From positions 992,001 through 1,056,000 of the forward strand of contig NZ_BMKD01000001.1 in assembly GCF_014643835.1 (NCBI RefSeq): DNA of 64,000 nt. The letters are read 5' to 3'. Position 1 is the stretch's first letter. Each line of letters starts with the position of its first letter. This DNA comes from Mucilaginibacter rubeus. GTDB taxonomy: Bacteria; Bacteroidota; Bacteroidia; Sphingobacteriales; Sphingobacteriaceae. The notes below the pieces were generated by a model. It searched no databases and had not been told where the DNA came from. It was given only the letters and a program-made list of their open reading frames with translations. This document shows positions 26,317 to 36,858 of this stretch, piece by piece. The translations under genes were made by a program, and so were the position numbers.

Positions 26317-27636
26317 TCAAATCAGGTTGGAATCTACGTAAGCCGCTTTTGCCTCATATATTCTCTTTAGCTGAGCATTTGCGCGAGTAAAGTTTCTGAT
26401 TAACATCTCTTTATCGTCATTATTTCCTTTTGATACATCAGAATAGCCGAAGTATTTTTGCACCGAAATAAACGGGAAAAACACCATTTTATTAATCACC
26501 ATTTTGGAAAGCAGAATATCCGCAACTACATTATTATTATAGGGTTCGTCCAATATTTTTTGAAATACAGGTTTATACAAAATAGTAAATTGTGTACAAT
26601 GGGAATAGCCTATCCAGGCTCTATTATTGGTAATGGGAAGGGCCTTAATCAATCCACAGATACCACCCAACAGCATCTCGGCCTGCTGCAAATAAGCCTC
26701 CATAATATTTTTAAGTAAAAATGACCTGGAGTAGTCGGATGTAAACTCATGATCATCTTCACAAATAATAATTACATCATCCCCGTTTTCAATAGCTAGT
26801 TTTATAATTTTACGAACGGTTTCCCATAAGCCAACGGCGCCGACTGGATTTTTACAGGCCTCTATTATCTGGATATTGAACTCATCCTTCCCAGCAAATT
26901 GCCCTTTTATATGTTCCAGTCTTTCCGTTCGTTCCGGCAGATTAATTATATATGTTGGAATAATGACGTTATCATAGTTTTCTTCATTTAAGGCATCTGC
27001 ATTTTCGATTGAAAATGACTTATAAAAGGCAGAAATGCGTTCTATTAGTTCAACTTGTTCCGAAGCATTGAAACTTGGTCGTTTTACGCGTGCCTCATTA
27101 GTATCCGACTTTAAACCGGCACCTTTTGGCTCTGTCAAATTTGATATAAATGGATATATAAAGAATTGTCCATTCGCAATTGAAAATATATTTTTATCCG
27201 CCAGTAATATGTCTTCAAAAAATGGGCGAAATATAATTGTAAACTGCGATTCGGAGAAATTCTCTACCCAAAATATGTTATTTGAAACTCTTATCGCACT
27301 CCCAAATGAGGTTACGTCACCACATAAAATATCTGCACCTAACTTTTCTGCCTGCCTTATACATTCTAATAAATTATCCGTCGAATAATTGGCCGTAAAT
27401 TGATGGCTGTCTTTACATATCAAAATGTAATCTGCATTTGTGCTTATTACATTTTGTACAATTTGTTGGATAGTTTTCCATAAATCACTTATTTTATTTT
27501 CATCGGTAATGGGTTCCACAAAATTCAGTGCAAATTCTTCTTTCCCGTTAAACTCCTTAAGGATATTTTCTTTAAAATCCATCCGGTCTTTGGGGTTGAT
27601 AATAAAGGTGGGGATGCATTGTCTTGTCATATTCAT
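26317..27636 (-). CDS. two-domain glycosyltransferase, GT25-like, N-terminal half degenerate
   Basis: A 439-aa cytoplasmic protein made of two similar halves. The C-half (about 225-410) has the GT25/LPS-glycosyltransferase start IIPTYIINLPERTERLEHIK and an acidic metal motif ICEDDHEF (D294, D295). The N-half (about 5-170) follows the same order, but its start is CIPTFIINPKDR and its acidic motif has become ICKDSHQF, so it is probably not catalytic. It is a paralogue of the next gene and the last gene of the leftward bacteriocin cluster. It could glycosylate the exported peptide or act on surface glycans; the sequence does not decide. Confidence 0.75.
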   Translation of the reverse strand: MNMTRQCIPTFIINPKDRMDFKENILKEFNGKEEFALNFVEPITDENKISDLWKTIQQIVQNVISTNADYILICKDSHQFTANYSTDNLLECIRQAEKLGADILCGDVTSFGSAIRVSNNIFWVENFSESQFTIIFRPFFEDILLADKNIFSIANGQFFIYPFISNLTEPKGAGLKSDTNEARVKRPSFNASEQVELIERISAFYKSFSIENADALNEENYDNVIIPTYIINLPERTERLEHIKGQFAGKDEFNIQIIEACKNPVGAVGLWETVRKIIKLAIENGDDVIIICEDDHEFTSDYSRSFLLKNIMEAYLQQAEMLLGGICGLIKALPITNNRAWIGYSHCTQFTILYKPVFQKILDEPYNNNVVADILLSKMVINKMVFFPFISVQKYFGYSDVSKGNNDDKEMLIRNFTRANAQLKRIYEAKAAYVDSNLI

Positions 27637-27727
27637 TTTTATAACTATTAATACGTGATGGGTAAAACAATCACTGATGATTGTTCTTAAATATTTCGAA
27701 TCTATACACTAGAACATACAATTCTTG

Positions 27728-29044
27728 TCAGGACATTTGCAAACTCGAATAAGCGGCCTTTGCTTCATATATTCGCTTTAATCTTGTGTTCTCGCGATAA
27801 AATGACTTGGCAAACAACTCTATATTTTCATGATTACCTTTAGTTACATCTGAATAGCCAAACGGCTTTTGGGCAGAGATAAATGGGAAAAACACCATTT
27901 TATTACTCAGTATCATCGAAAGCATTGCATCTGCCGTTACCGTATTGTCGTAAGGGGTGTCCAATATTTTTTGAAATACAGGTTTATATAAAATTATAAA
28001 TTGCGTACAAAAGGAAGTACTCACCCAGGCTCTGTTAGTGGTAACAGGAAGGGCTTTATGGAACTCACAGATACCGCCCGAAATCATTTCCGTATGCTGT
28101 TCATGAGCTTCCAATATATTTTTAAGTAAAAGTGATTTGGAATAATCGGCCGTAAACTGATGATCGTCCTCGCAAATAATGATTACATCATCTTCGTTAT
28201 CCATAGCAATCTTTACTATCTTCCGAATGCTTTCCCAAAGCCCAACCGCACCAATCGGATTTTTGCAAGCTTCGATTATTTGAACTTTGAACTCATCCTT
28301 TCCCGCGAATTGCTTTTTTATATGGTCGAGTCGTTCTGTTCGCTCGGGAAGATTGATAATATAGGTTGGAATAGCTACATCATTCAAAAATTCTTCGCCC
28401 AAGTCGTTCTGCTTTTGCCCGGAAAATTCTTGATAAAATGCGGAAATATTATCTAATATTTCAACTTGTGCTGAAGCCAACCCGCTTACATTTTCCGTTC
28501 TGCTTATTTCGGTATTGCCGGGCGTTGCGTTATCACGGACGAGTTCCTTCTTAATTGATATAAAAGGATATATAAAAAATTTACCATTGGTAAATGGGAA
28601 AGTTTTATAATCATCTGTTAGAATGGATTCGAAGAATGAGCGGAAGACAATTGTAAATGGCAACCCTGCAAAATCCTCTACCCAAAAAATATGTTTTGAA
28701 ATCCTCAAAGCACTCCTGAATGTGCCCAGCCCACCACATAAAATATCGGCACCTAAATCTTTGGCCTGACTAATGCACTTAATTAAATTATTCTTTGAAT
28801 AGCTATCGGTAAATTGATGGTCATCCTGGCATATTAGAATATAATCGGTTTCGGTTGCCGTCACTTTTCGGATAATATGCTGAATAGTTTTTGGTAAGCT
28901 TATTACATTATCTTCGTCCATTACGGGCGCTATAATGTTTACCAGAAATTCCTTTTTTCCTGAAAATTCTTTCAAAACAGTTTCTGTGCCATCTGTACTG
29001 TTGTTGTTAATAATAAATGCGGGGATGAAGGTTTGATTTGTCAT
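27728..29044 (-). CDS. two-domain glycosyltransferase, GT25-like, paralogue
   Basis: About 438 aa when started at the ATG at 29044 (MTNQTFIPAFIINNNSTDG). The in-frame ATG at 29125 adds an unrelated-looking N-terminus. Same two-half design as the downstream gene. The C-half has IPTYIINLPERTERLDHIKK and ICEDDHQF; the N-half keeps both acids, ICQDDHQF. The pair arose by an internal duplication followed by gene duplication, with the two N-halves drifting at different rates. Same strand as the exporter genes. Confidence 0.76.
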   Translation of the reverse strand: MTNQTFIPAFIINNNSTDGTETVLKEFSGKKEFLVNIIAPVMDEDNVISLPKTIQHIIRKVTATETDYILICQDDHQFTDSYSKNNLIKCISQAKDLGADILCGGLGTFRSALRISKHIFWVEDFAGLPFTIVFRSFFESILTDDYKTFPFTNGKFFIYPFISIKKELVRDNATPGNTEISRTENVSGLASAQVEILDNISAFYQEFSGQKQNDLGEEFLNDVAIPTYIINLPERTERLDHIKKQFAGKDEFKVQIIEACKNPIGAVGLWESIRKIVKIAMDNEDDVIIICEDDHQFTADYSKSLLLKNILEAHEQHTEMISGGICEFHKALPVTTNRAWVSTSFCTQFIILYKPVFQKILDTPYDNTVTADAMLSMILSNKMVFFPFISAQKPFGYSDVTKGNHENIELFAKSFYRENTRLKRIYEAKAAYSSLQMS

Positions 29045-29232
29045 TTCTTGTTTTGCGATTATTAGGCTGGTAAATTTGCTTCCACCTTTTATGGAATTCC
29101 CACCTATGTTACTTTTCAGAAGCAACCGATTGTTTTATTTATTTAGCTTGGCGACTTTCCAGGCTTTAACAGTAAAGGCTCAACCTACCAAGAAAAACCC
29201 AGCGTATTCAAGTTTATATAGCCTTGTTCATT

Positions 29233-30864
29233 TTATTTAACAGCTTTAATTATTTTAGCTTGTAACATAAGTTTTATTCTACCGATAATTAACAACTCAA
29301 ATTCAGCTAAAGAAGCCTTAAGATCATCCGGCTCAAAAACGGACCTTATTTCAGTTAATACATCATTTATTGCTACCGGCTGTTCCGATATCTGTAATAA
29401 GCGCATATCCAAATCATCAATTATTGACAACGAATAGCCCTTGTAATGGCATTCCGGTATAATGCATACATAAACACTTGTTGGCGTTTCATTTAAATTT
29501 AGCGGCCGTTTCTTTAAATTTTTACTGATTTCAGTATCAAACGACCTCCAGTCAAACGAGCTTTCCGTTATTTGAACTATCTTATCTGCTACGATCTTCT
29601 TAGCATAGCTACTGTCTCTGTCAGCAAAAATGTATTCAAAATAATTAGTATGTGCAATGTCTCGTTGGTACAGAAATTCATTTGAATGTTGAGAAAAATC
29701 GTTTTCTATAGTATCATTAAGCCTTGCCTCAAATAACTTTGCGTCATTCAGCATTTTGGAATATATGGCATCATCTATATTATTTGTTTCTGTATTATCG
29801 ATCGCTGCTAATACATTTTCAACTATTTTACTTTGAAACTGACGTTTGGTTTCTGATTTAATACCTGTATTCTTTTCTGATATTACCAAATCCGGATGTT
29901 GTTGGCAATCCTTCAAATTAAAATATCTATCTGTTAAATATTTTTCGGTGGGCTGATTAATAAAATAGTAATAATCCTTTTTTAAGGGAGTCTGCTGATT
30001 CTTAAACAATGCAATTATCCGGTAATAATATTCAGGATAATCCTGCCTTAACCTGTTTGCCAGTTGTTGACAAACATTCGAAGTTCTTTTATATTGACCT
30101 ATCAGATGCAGGTAATTTTTGTTAAAAGGCACTTCCGTAAAATCGCCGAACGATTTATATTGGTTATCAGGAATGATCTCATCAAATAACACATTTACCT
30201 TTTTATTAAATTTAGCTGCCAGGCAATAAAAAAGATATTGCTCAAAATATATATTGAAAGCGCCAATGTTAATATTGGAGAGACTGTTGACATTATTGCT
30301 TATTGTTTCCTTTGATCGTGCTGTATAAAGATTAAAAAAACTCAAGTCGTTGCCGCCTATGATCCCGGCGTTGTAGGCATATATTTTATTTTTTTTATCT
30401 TTTTCTTCTGTTACTTCAATTGGAATGTAGGTTAATCTGGGTTCCAATTCGCTAAATAAATTTTCATAAAAGCTAGTTCCAACTTCCAAATTCTGTGCTA
30501 TCAAATCGCCATGAAGCAGACTTTCATCAAAGGGTTTCCAAATAATTACATCTCCGTCCACGTGTAAAAATGGTACGGCTTGTTGTGAATAGGTATGTAT
30601 TTTGGGCAACCCCCATAACTCAGAGGGGTTTTGATCGAATTGATCCAAGTCGCATACTACATCTGTATAGGGTAGCCGTAAGGTATCAATTAGAGTTTTT
30701 GCTGTAACACTATCGGCATGTAATACAACCTCATCGTAATATTTTTTTAATTGCAGACAGCTTAAAGCCCAGCCCATTAAATGATATTCGGGCGAATACC
30801 ATCCGGCATTAAATTTCAGCATATCCTTTTGATTACATGCCCAGGAAGTTTGAACGATTTTCAT
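29233..30864 (-). CDS. DUF6734-like glycosyltransferase-fold protein
   Basis: A 543-aa cytoplasmic protein. The first about 300 residues look like a nucleotide-sugar transferase fold (MKIVQTSWACNQKDMLKF, YSPEYHLMGWALSCLQL), with a DxD-like site in PFLHVDGDVIIWKPFDESLL and YAYNAGIIGGNDLSFFNLYT. I relate it to DUF6734 from memory. The last 230 residues are unrecognised, with many Asn and Lys. It starts 46 bp after the outer-membrane barrel stop and so joins the same operon. Possible peptide or glycan glycosyltransferase. Confidence 0.62.
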   Translation of the reverse strand: MKIVQTSWACNQKDMLKFNAGWYSPEYHLMGWALSCLQLKKYYDEVVLHADSVTAKTLIDTLRLPYTDVVCDLDQFDQNPSELWGLPKIHTYSQQAVPFLHVDGDVIIWKPFDESLLHGDLIAQNLEVGTSFYENLFSELEPRLTYIPIEVTEEKDKKNKIYAYNAGIIGGNDLSFFNLYTARSKETISNNVNSLSNINIGAFNIYFEQYLFYCLAAKFNKKVNVLFDEIIPDNQYKSFGDFTEVPFNKNYLHLIGQYKRTSNVCQQLANRLRQDYPEYYYRIIALFKNQQTPLKKDYYYFINQPTEKYLTDRYFNLKDCQQHPDLVISEKNTGIKSETKRQFQSKIVENVLAAIDNTETNNIDDAIYSKMLNDAKLFEARLNDTIENDFSQHSNEFLYQRDIAHTNYFEYIFADRDSSYAKKIVADKIVQITESSFDWRSFDTEISKNLKKRPLNLNETPTSVYVCIIPECHYKGYSLSIIDDLDMRLLQISEQPVAINDVLTEIRSVFEPDDLKASLAEFELLIIGRIKLMLQAKIIKAVK

Positions 30865-30910
30865 ATTGGATTTTTAGTTGTGTAAATGTTCTAAGTCATT
30901 ATTTAGCCGG

Positions 30911-33712
30911 TTAATGAATAAAGCTCCCGTCTCCCCTGCGTTTCAACGGCTGGCCGTTATGCATCGGCGTCCCCCCCCATTTTTGCAGATTTAATTTTAG
31001 CCCCACCAAAAAATATCGACTTAAAGTATTTGACTGTGTGTAAGTTGTGGACTGCGGCGTAACCGATTGCTGTAAAAAATTGTTCTGGTGTAATAGATCG
31101 AATACATCAAAGGTGAGTGCCAAACTCTGTGTCCGCATTGAAAATCGCTTTTCAAAACCGGCATTAATTACCAGCGGGTTTTGTTTATAATTTGTAAAGC
31201 CCGATATGTAATTCTTGATGGCATTATAATGTAACTGAAAATTTCTTGGTAAATAGATCTGACCATCAATCGCCAATTTGGTGGTTTGAATGGTGTTTGA
31301 AGTTGCATTTAATGTGTTGGTGAATGACCTGTTGACCTCATAACCTATGTAAGGGCTTATTATAAACTTATTATCATTTAAACTTATCTGAGGGCCAAAC
31401 CTTTCATTAAAATCCCATTGGGATGTATGGTAGGATATACTATTGCTTACCGCATTGAAATAGCCATAAGTAATGCTTCCGTTTAACCCAAGATAATAGT
31501 TCCGATCATTTAATTGTTTTGAAATTGAGTAGCCGCCTGTTATTGCCTTGTCGCCGTTTATATTAACATAATTAATTTCATTGATGGTTTTATTTAATGT
31601 CGCCGAAATGGGTGCTGTGATCTGCACAATATTGGTCGCTACCTGATTATCATATAATCTTCCGTCTACATTAAAAGAAATATTAAACTTGTCATTGGGG
31701 AAATATTTGTTGTAACTGGCCGTAACGCTATGGGTAAAGGTAGGCTTAAGGTTGGGGTTGCCTATAATAATGTTATTGGGATCCGATCTGTCTATAAAAG
31801 GCTGTATTTGTTGAAACTCCGGCTCGGTGTTGATACCGGAATACGCTATTTGAAATCTTTCGGAAGTTGACCAGGAGTATGAATACCTGAATACGGGTAT
31901 GATCCTAAAATCCAATCGGGAGGTAGAAACATTATTGGCCGTATTATTGTCTACCTGTGTGCCTGATAGTGCGGTAGGTACAAATGTAGCCCCCAGGGAT
32001 AAATTGCTCTTTCGGCCGCTATACCGGTAATCAACCGTGGCCCTTGTTTCTGTAAACGAAAAATGATAAGTATTCTCCAACCGGGTGAGTTCCTGTAACT
32101 GACCATTCGCCAACACCGTATCCGATATCGCTTTATTGTCATAAACTGCGTTTCTTATTTGTCCGGTAAACTCAAGTTGCGCCCTGGCCGTTAACGGCTC
32201 AACATAAGTAACAACGGAACGATAGACTTTGCTGTTACTTGTTTTGTTAATTATTAAATGGGATAAGGAGTCCTTTACCAACGTGTTCTGCGTTGTGTCA
32301 AGGTAATAACGGTACTCAGTGCTTTTATCCCCCTTTATCTGGCTATTTGATTGAGTGAAGCCAGCCTGAATAGAAAAGTTTCTTTTGGGCTTTTTAAATG
32401 TATGCACAAATAGTGCTGTTAAACCATAGCCATGACCGGTAGTTGAATTGACTGCTTCGAGGTTGACCACCGGGTGTTCAAATCCAGTGGTAAAATAATT
32501 TAAATTACTTGTTAGCGTACTGGTGGTTGCCGAGGAATTAATATTATTGAATGTTGCGTTGATTTGGAGATAGTTGGATTTATCAAGGTTATCCTCCAGT
32601 TGAAATTTTACAGTATTGCCACGGCTTGAGTTTTTAACCGTGCTATTGTTAATGAAATTACTTAACCCATTGCTTGAATTTGCAAATCCGTAAGTATTGC
32701 TTATTGAGTTAGTATTATTAAAATTATAAACGTAACTGCCAGTGGCCACTATTTTACTGCCCCAATCATCAGTATAACTAAAGGTAGGTGATCCGGATCG
32801 GGTTGTTCCGGGAGTGGATATCACGGAACTTGTTGGCGACGTTGAAGCGACACCATTGACAGTGCTGCTTACATTGCCAATTAAATTTATTACCCGGTTG
32901 GCATTGATATGCTGTACCGAAAGCTGTTCATTATACCGGCCATGATTTCCTTCTTGCGATACGATCCGGGCAATAGTACCAATTGACTTATCGGCCCTGG
33001 TGGTGATGTTCAATGTTTTTGAAGGGGCGCCATCTTTTATCCCGGTCCGGGCAGCCTGATCTCCATAATCATCAACTATCTGAATTTTATCCACGATGGA
33101 AGCCGGCAAATTCTGGATGGCCTGTGCTACATTTCCCCCTCCAAATACTTTTCCGTTAAGCTTGGCTTTTGTCACTTGTTGACCCTGGTGTACCAATGTC
33201 CCATCTGCTCCAACCTCCATTCCCTCCATCTTCTTCAGTAACTGATCCACGGTAGAGTAAGCGGGTACTTTATAGTCGCTGGCCCTGTATTGGACGGTGT
33301 CCGTTTTATAAACAATCGTGGGCGTTCCGTTAACGTTGACTTGTTTAAGCTGATAATATTGATCTTTGAGTATTATTGGTGCCAGTACAATTTTTTTTGT
33401 CTCCTCATTATTTAAATACCGGCTCACCTTGGTTGTAAATCCTACTTCGGATACGGTAAGTAAAAATGTCGCCTCTCTTACATTCTCGAATATAAAAATC
33501 CCATCTTTATCAGAGCTTGTCGCCATCGAATCTTTTGCAGACTTTAGTATGACCGTAGCCCTGGCAACCGGCGTTCCGGTACTGTCCTGTACAATCCCGC
33601 TAACCTGGCGAAACTCCCGCGCAGGCAACTTCGGTGCGTCTTTATTGATAATTTGTTGCGCCTTCAAATTTGTCGCTACCATTAAAAAAAGGATAAAAAA
33701 AATATGTTTCAT
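30911..33712 (-). CDS. outer-membrane beta-barrel protein of the bacteriocin exporter operon
   Basis: A 933-aa protein with signal peptide (IFFILFLMVATNLKAQ), a carboxypeptidase-regulatory-like beta domain (VSGIVQDSTGTPVARATVIL), a plug-like segment (YSTVDQLLKKMEGMEVGADG, NGKVFGGGNVAQAIQNLP), and a long barrel ending in FLVGLKLNLQKWG. It belongs to the Bacteroidota outer-membrane beta-barrel family related to TonB receptors but without an STN domain. It overlaps the HlyD gene by 4 bp, so their translation is coupled. An outer-membrane exit or uptake step for the peptide is my inference. Confidence 0.82.
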   Translation of the reverse strand: MKHIFFILFLMVATNLKAQQIINKDAPKLPAREFRQVSGIVQDSTGTPVARATVILKSAKDSMATSSDKDGIFIFENVREATFLLTVSEVGFTTKVSRYLNNEETKKIVLAPIILKDQYYQLKQVNVNGTPTIVYKTDTVQYRASDYKVPAYSTVDQLLKKMEGMEVGADGTLVHQGQQVTKAKLNGKVFGGGNVAQAIQNLPASIVDKIQIVDDYGDQAARTGIKDGAPSKTLNITTRADKSIGTIARIVSQEGNHGRYNEQLSVQHINANRVINLIGNVSSTVNGVASTSPTSSVISTPGTTRSGSPTFSYTDDWGSKIVATGSYVYNFNNTNSISNTYGFANSSNGLSNFINNSTVKNSSRGNTVKFQLEDNLDKSNYLQINATFNNINSSATTSTLTSNLNYFTTGFEHPVVNLEAVNSTTGHGYGLTALFVHTFKKPKRNFSIQAGFTQSNSQIKGDKSTEYRYYLDTTQNTLVKDSLSHLIINKTSNSKVYRSVVTYVEPLTARAQLEFTGQIRNAVYDNKAISDTVLANGQLQELTRLENTYHFSFTETRATVDYRYSGRKSNLSLGATFVPTALSGTQVDNNTANNVSTSRLDFRIIPVFRYSYSWSTSERFQIAYSGINTEPEFQQIQPFIDRSDPNNIIIGNPNLKPTFTHSVTASYNKYFPNDKFNISFNVDGRLYDNQVATNIVQITAPISATLNKTINEINYVNINGDKAITGGYSISKQLNDRNYYLGLNGSITYGYFNAVSNSISYHTSQWDFNERFGPQISLNDNKFIISPYIGYEVNRSFTNTLNATSNTIQTTKLAIDGQIYLPRNFQLHYNAIKNYISGFTNYKQNPLVINAGFEKRFSMRTQSLALTFDVFDLLHQNNFLQQSVTPQSTTYTQSNTLSRYFLVGLKLNLQKWGGTPMHNGQPLKRRGDGSFIH

Positions 33713-34434
33713 TTTATCCCTCTCATTAAGCTGTTAATTAAACGGTGAAATAAAGTGGCTTTGGCTGTTATAATTTCGGCGTCGGCTATCATCCCGTTCT
33801 TCAATAATAAATATCCGCTTCCATGGTTATCAAAAGCCACCTCTGCAACATATTCTCCTGTTTTTACTTGATCATCGGTAACATACCTGATTACACCGTC
33901 CAACGTACGTTGGTCATCAACAGGATTTCTAAGTTTAATTAATACTGTTTGCCCTGATTTAACCTTATAAATATCATTTTGCGAAACAATCATTTCTCCG
34001 TAAAACCCTCTATTCTCACCAACTATAAAAAATACATTCTGATTAGGATGTAATTGTTCATTTTCATGTATCACCCCCGCATAAATTAATTGCCCATCGA
34101 CCGGTGCTTTAAGGTTCTTTCTGCCGGTCGAATTTTCGAGGACTGCCAAATAATCGTCTTTCTTGACGGAGCTATTATTTTGTACCAATATCTTGATTAA
34201 TCTCGCCGAATCTTTTATTGACAAGCTATATGGTGAGTTTACCGAATGTATTTTTATCTGTGTTTGAATAGCTTCGGGATAGCTTATAGTTGATGAAATG
34301 AACACACATATTATTGCGATAGCTAATACCAGACTTATTCCCCACCTATACAACCACATTGGCGGTGTACCGATAATATCCTGCATTTCTTCAGCATGTA
34401 CCGGCTCTTCTTGATTTAATAATTCCTTTGCCAT
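33709..34434 (-). CDS. HlyD-family membrane fusion protein
   Basis: A 241-aa periplasmic adaptor, short for HlyD. It has one N-terminal membrane helix (ISLVLAIAIICVFISSTISY, near residues 33-52), then a biotinyl-lipoyl-like region (NSSVKKDDYLAVLENSTG, LKAPVDGQLIYAGVIHENEQ) and a beta-barrel part (SGQTVLIKLRNPVDDQ). No long coiled-coil hairpin is present. It starts 5 bp after the C39-ABC exporter stop and overlaps the barrel gene. It should link the inner-membrane exporter to the outer membrane. Confidence 0.85.
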   Translation of the reverse strand: MAKELLNQEEPVHAEEMQDIIGTPPMWLYRWGISLVLAIAIICVFISSTISYPEAIQTQIKIHSVNSPYSLSIKDSARLIKILVQNNSSVKKDDYLAVLENSTGRKNLKAPVDGQLIYAGVIHENEQLHPNQNVFFIVGENRGFYGEMIVSQNDIYKVKSGQTVLIKLRNPVDDQRTLDGVIRYVTDDQVKTGEYVAEVAFDNHGSGYLLLKNGMIADAEIITAKATLFHRLINSLMRGIK

Positions 34435-34438
34435 GTAA

Positions 34439-36616
34439 TTATATGCCTAATTCAAGTTGATTTTTCACCAGGTTAAAATACTCCCCCCTCATTTCAGTTA
34501 GTTGGCGATGAGTACCTTGTTCAATAATTTTGCCCTTATCCATAACAATAATATTATCAGCATTTCTTACGGTGCTTAAGCGATGTGCAACCACCACCAC
34601 GGTTTTTCCGTTAGTAAACTGGTTCAGGTTGTCCATTATTATTTTTTCGTTGTTTGCGTCCAATGCATTCGTTGCTTCATCAAAAAATAAGTAAGCCGGA
34701 TTTTTATAAACAGCACGGGCGATAAGCAGGCGTTGTTTTTGGCCCTGACTTATTCCATGTCCGCCTGCTCCAATCTTGGTATAGAGACCAAAAGGCAGCT
34801 CGCTTACAAAATCATTCAGGTTCGCTGTTTCAATGGCCTTATTTAATTTATCCAAATCCGGAAAATCATCTCCAACCGCTATATTATTGGCTATAGTGTC
34901 TCCAAAAATAAATCCGTCCTGCATTACGGTCCCGCAACTGCTCCGCCAAATCTTATAGCTTAAGCTGGTTAAGTGTATTTTTCCAACTTTTATTTTTCCG
35001 GTTTCGAGCGGATAAAAACGGAGAAGTAATTTCAGCAATGTGGTTTTACCGCTACCGCTCATTCCCACTATTGCCGTAGTTTTACCCTGCGGAATGTTTA
35101 AATTTATATTTTCCAAGGCGGGATTGGCATCGGCTCCCGGATATCTGAAAGTAAGGTCTTTAATACTAATGCTTTTGTCAGCGGGCAATTCATTGATAAA
35201 CGTACAGTCAGCAGGCTCTTCATCTTTTAGCTGGTGCACTTCATTTAAACGTTCCAGGCTAATTTTGGCATCCTGATACGCCTGTATAAAACCAATCATT
35301 TGTTCGATAGGGTTACTTACCTGACCAACAATGTATTGTATAGCCATCATGCCGCCTAAAGTAATATTGCCGTCAATAACAGCCTTTACGCTTATAAATG
35401 TTATCAGTATGTTTTTTCCCTGATTTATGAATGCTGATCCGGTTTGCTGTATCTGGCTTAGGGCAAGATTTTTTATTTTAAATTTGTAAAGGCTTGCCTG
35501 TATATTTTCCCAGTGCCAGCGTTTTTGTTTTTCACAATTATTCAATTTAATCTCCTGCATACCATTTACAAGCTCTATTACATTGCTTTGATTATTTGAA
35601 GCGATGCCGAACTGTCTGTAGTTAAGGTCACGCCTGCGTTTCAAAAACAGAATTATCCATAAAACATAGAGTACGGTACTAATAAGAGAAATTAAAAAAA
35701 TCAGCGTATTATAATAAATCAATACAATGGTAAAAACCACCAGGTTAAGCAATGAAAACAAGGTGGTTAATGCGGTGCCGGTTAAAAAGTTTTCTATCTT
35801 TTGCTGGTCATTCATTCGCTGCAGAACGTCGCCTGTAGTTTTTGTTTCAAAATAGCTGATTGGCAACTTCATGAGTTTTACCAAAAAATCGGTTAAAATA
35901 GAAACATTGATACGCACACTTATGTGAAGCAGTATCCATGATCTGATGAAATTGATGCTCATACTTCCCAAAAAAAACATCAGCTGAGCAATCAAAATCA
36001 AATAAACGAAGTTAAGGTTACGGGTATTGATGCCTGTATCTACCAGGGCCTGCGTAAAAAACGGGGTGACCAACTGTATTAATGTGCCAACACCCAGTCC
36101 AATAATCAACTGAAAAAAAAGTTGTTTATATTGGAAATAGTAACGGAGGATGGCACTCCATTTGACCTCATTTTGCTTATCTTCTTCAAGTTCATAAAAC
36201 GAAGGCATTGGTCCTAGTAAAAGTGAGATGCCATCATAAAGCTCTTTGTGCGAAAACCAATTTGATTTAAATTCTTCTTCCTGTAGCATAACCAACCCTT
36301 TGGCCGGATCGGCGATGTAGTAGGCCGTGCCTCCTATTTTATAAAGTATAACATAATGGTTTTGACGCCAATGCAAAATACAGGGCAGTTGTACTTGCTT
36401 AAGCTGTTCAATAGTTACCCTTACGCCTAATGAGCGTAAGCCTATTTTTTCTGCCGCGTCGCTGATGTTCCATAAAGTTGTCCCCCCTCTGCCCGTAAAA
36501 CACAAAGCCCTCAATTTTTGAATGGAATAATTGCGATTATAATACTTCGCAATCATCCGCAAACACGTTGGGCCGCAATCTAAATTGTCTTGCTGTTTGT
36601 AAAAGGTAAATTTCAA
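34439..36616 (-). CDS. peptidase-containing ABC transporter (C39 bacteriocin exporter)
   Basis: A 725-aa PCAT. The N-terminal C39 cysteine peptidase has C14 (DCGPTCLRMIA), H87 (LHWRQNHYVILYKI) and D103 (YYIADPAKGLV), the expected triad for cutting after a double-glycine leader. A six-helix membrane domain spans about 160-460. The ATPase has Walker A GMSGSGKT (518-525), signature ISQGQKQR, Walker B YLFFDEATNALD and H-loop VVAHRLSTVRNAD. All catalytic elements are intact. The GG-leader peptide encoded about 1.2 kb upstream is the likely substrate. Confidence 0.95.
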   Translation of the reverse strand: MKFTFYKQQDNLDCGPTCLRMIAKYYNRNYSIQKLRALCFTGRGGTTLWNISDAAEKIGLRSLGVRVTIEQLKQVQLPCILHWRQNHYVILYKIGGTAYYIADPAKGLVMLQEEEFKSNWFSHKELYDGISLLLGPMPSFYELEEDKQNEVKWSAILRYYFQYKQLFFQLIIGLGVGTLIQLVTPFFTQALVDTGINTRNLNFVYLILIAQLMFFLGSMSINFIRSWILLHISVRINVSILTDFLVKLMKLPISYFETKTTGDVLQRMNDQQKIENFLTGTALTTLFSLLNLVVFTIVLIYYNTLIFLISLISTVLYVLWIILFLKRRRDLNYRQFGIASNNQSNVIELVNGMQEIKLNNCEKQKRWHWENIQASLYKFKIKNLALSQIQQTGSAFINQGKNILITFISVKAVIDGNITLGGMMAIQYIVGQVSNPIEQMIGFIQAYQDAKISLERLNEVHQLKDEEPADCTFINELPADKSISIKDLTFRYPGADANPALENINLNIPQGKTTAIVGMSGSGKTTLLKLLLRFYPLETGKIKVGKIHLTSLSYKIWRSSCGTVMQDGFIFGDTIANNIAVGDDFPDLDKLNKAIETANLNDFVSELPFGLYTKIGAGGHGISQGQKQRLLIARAVYKNPAYLFFDEATNALDANNEKIIMDNLNQFTNGKTVVVVAHRLSTVRNADNIIVMDKGKIIEQGTHRQLTEMRGEYFNLVKNQLELGI

Positions 36617-36858
36617 TTGACTTGAGTTATTTTATTGTTTTCTGCCAAGGCATACTTGCCGAAAAAATCTATAGTTTGAATACCCAGGTATAAAGCGTTC
36701 TTGGGCATCAATGCGCTGAATTTGTTTTGCTTTTAATTTTCATACCGGCAGGTTCACGCGGACTGTTTTTTGAAAGATGTAGAGACTTTAAGCTTTCTTA
36801 CCAGTAATGCTAAGCGCCATAACAAACAATATCAGTTTAAAATTCATTATTTATCCAT

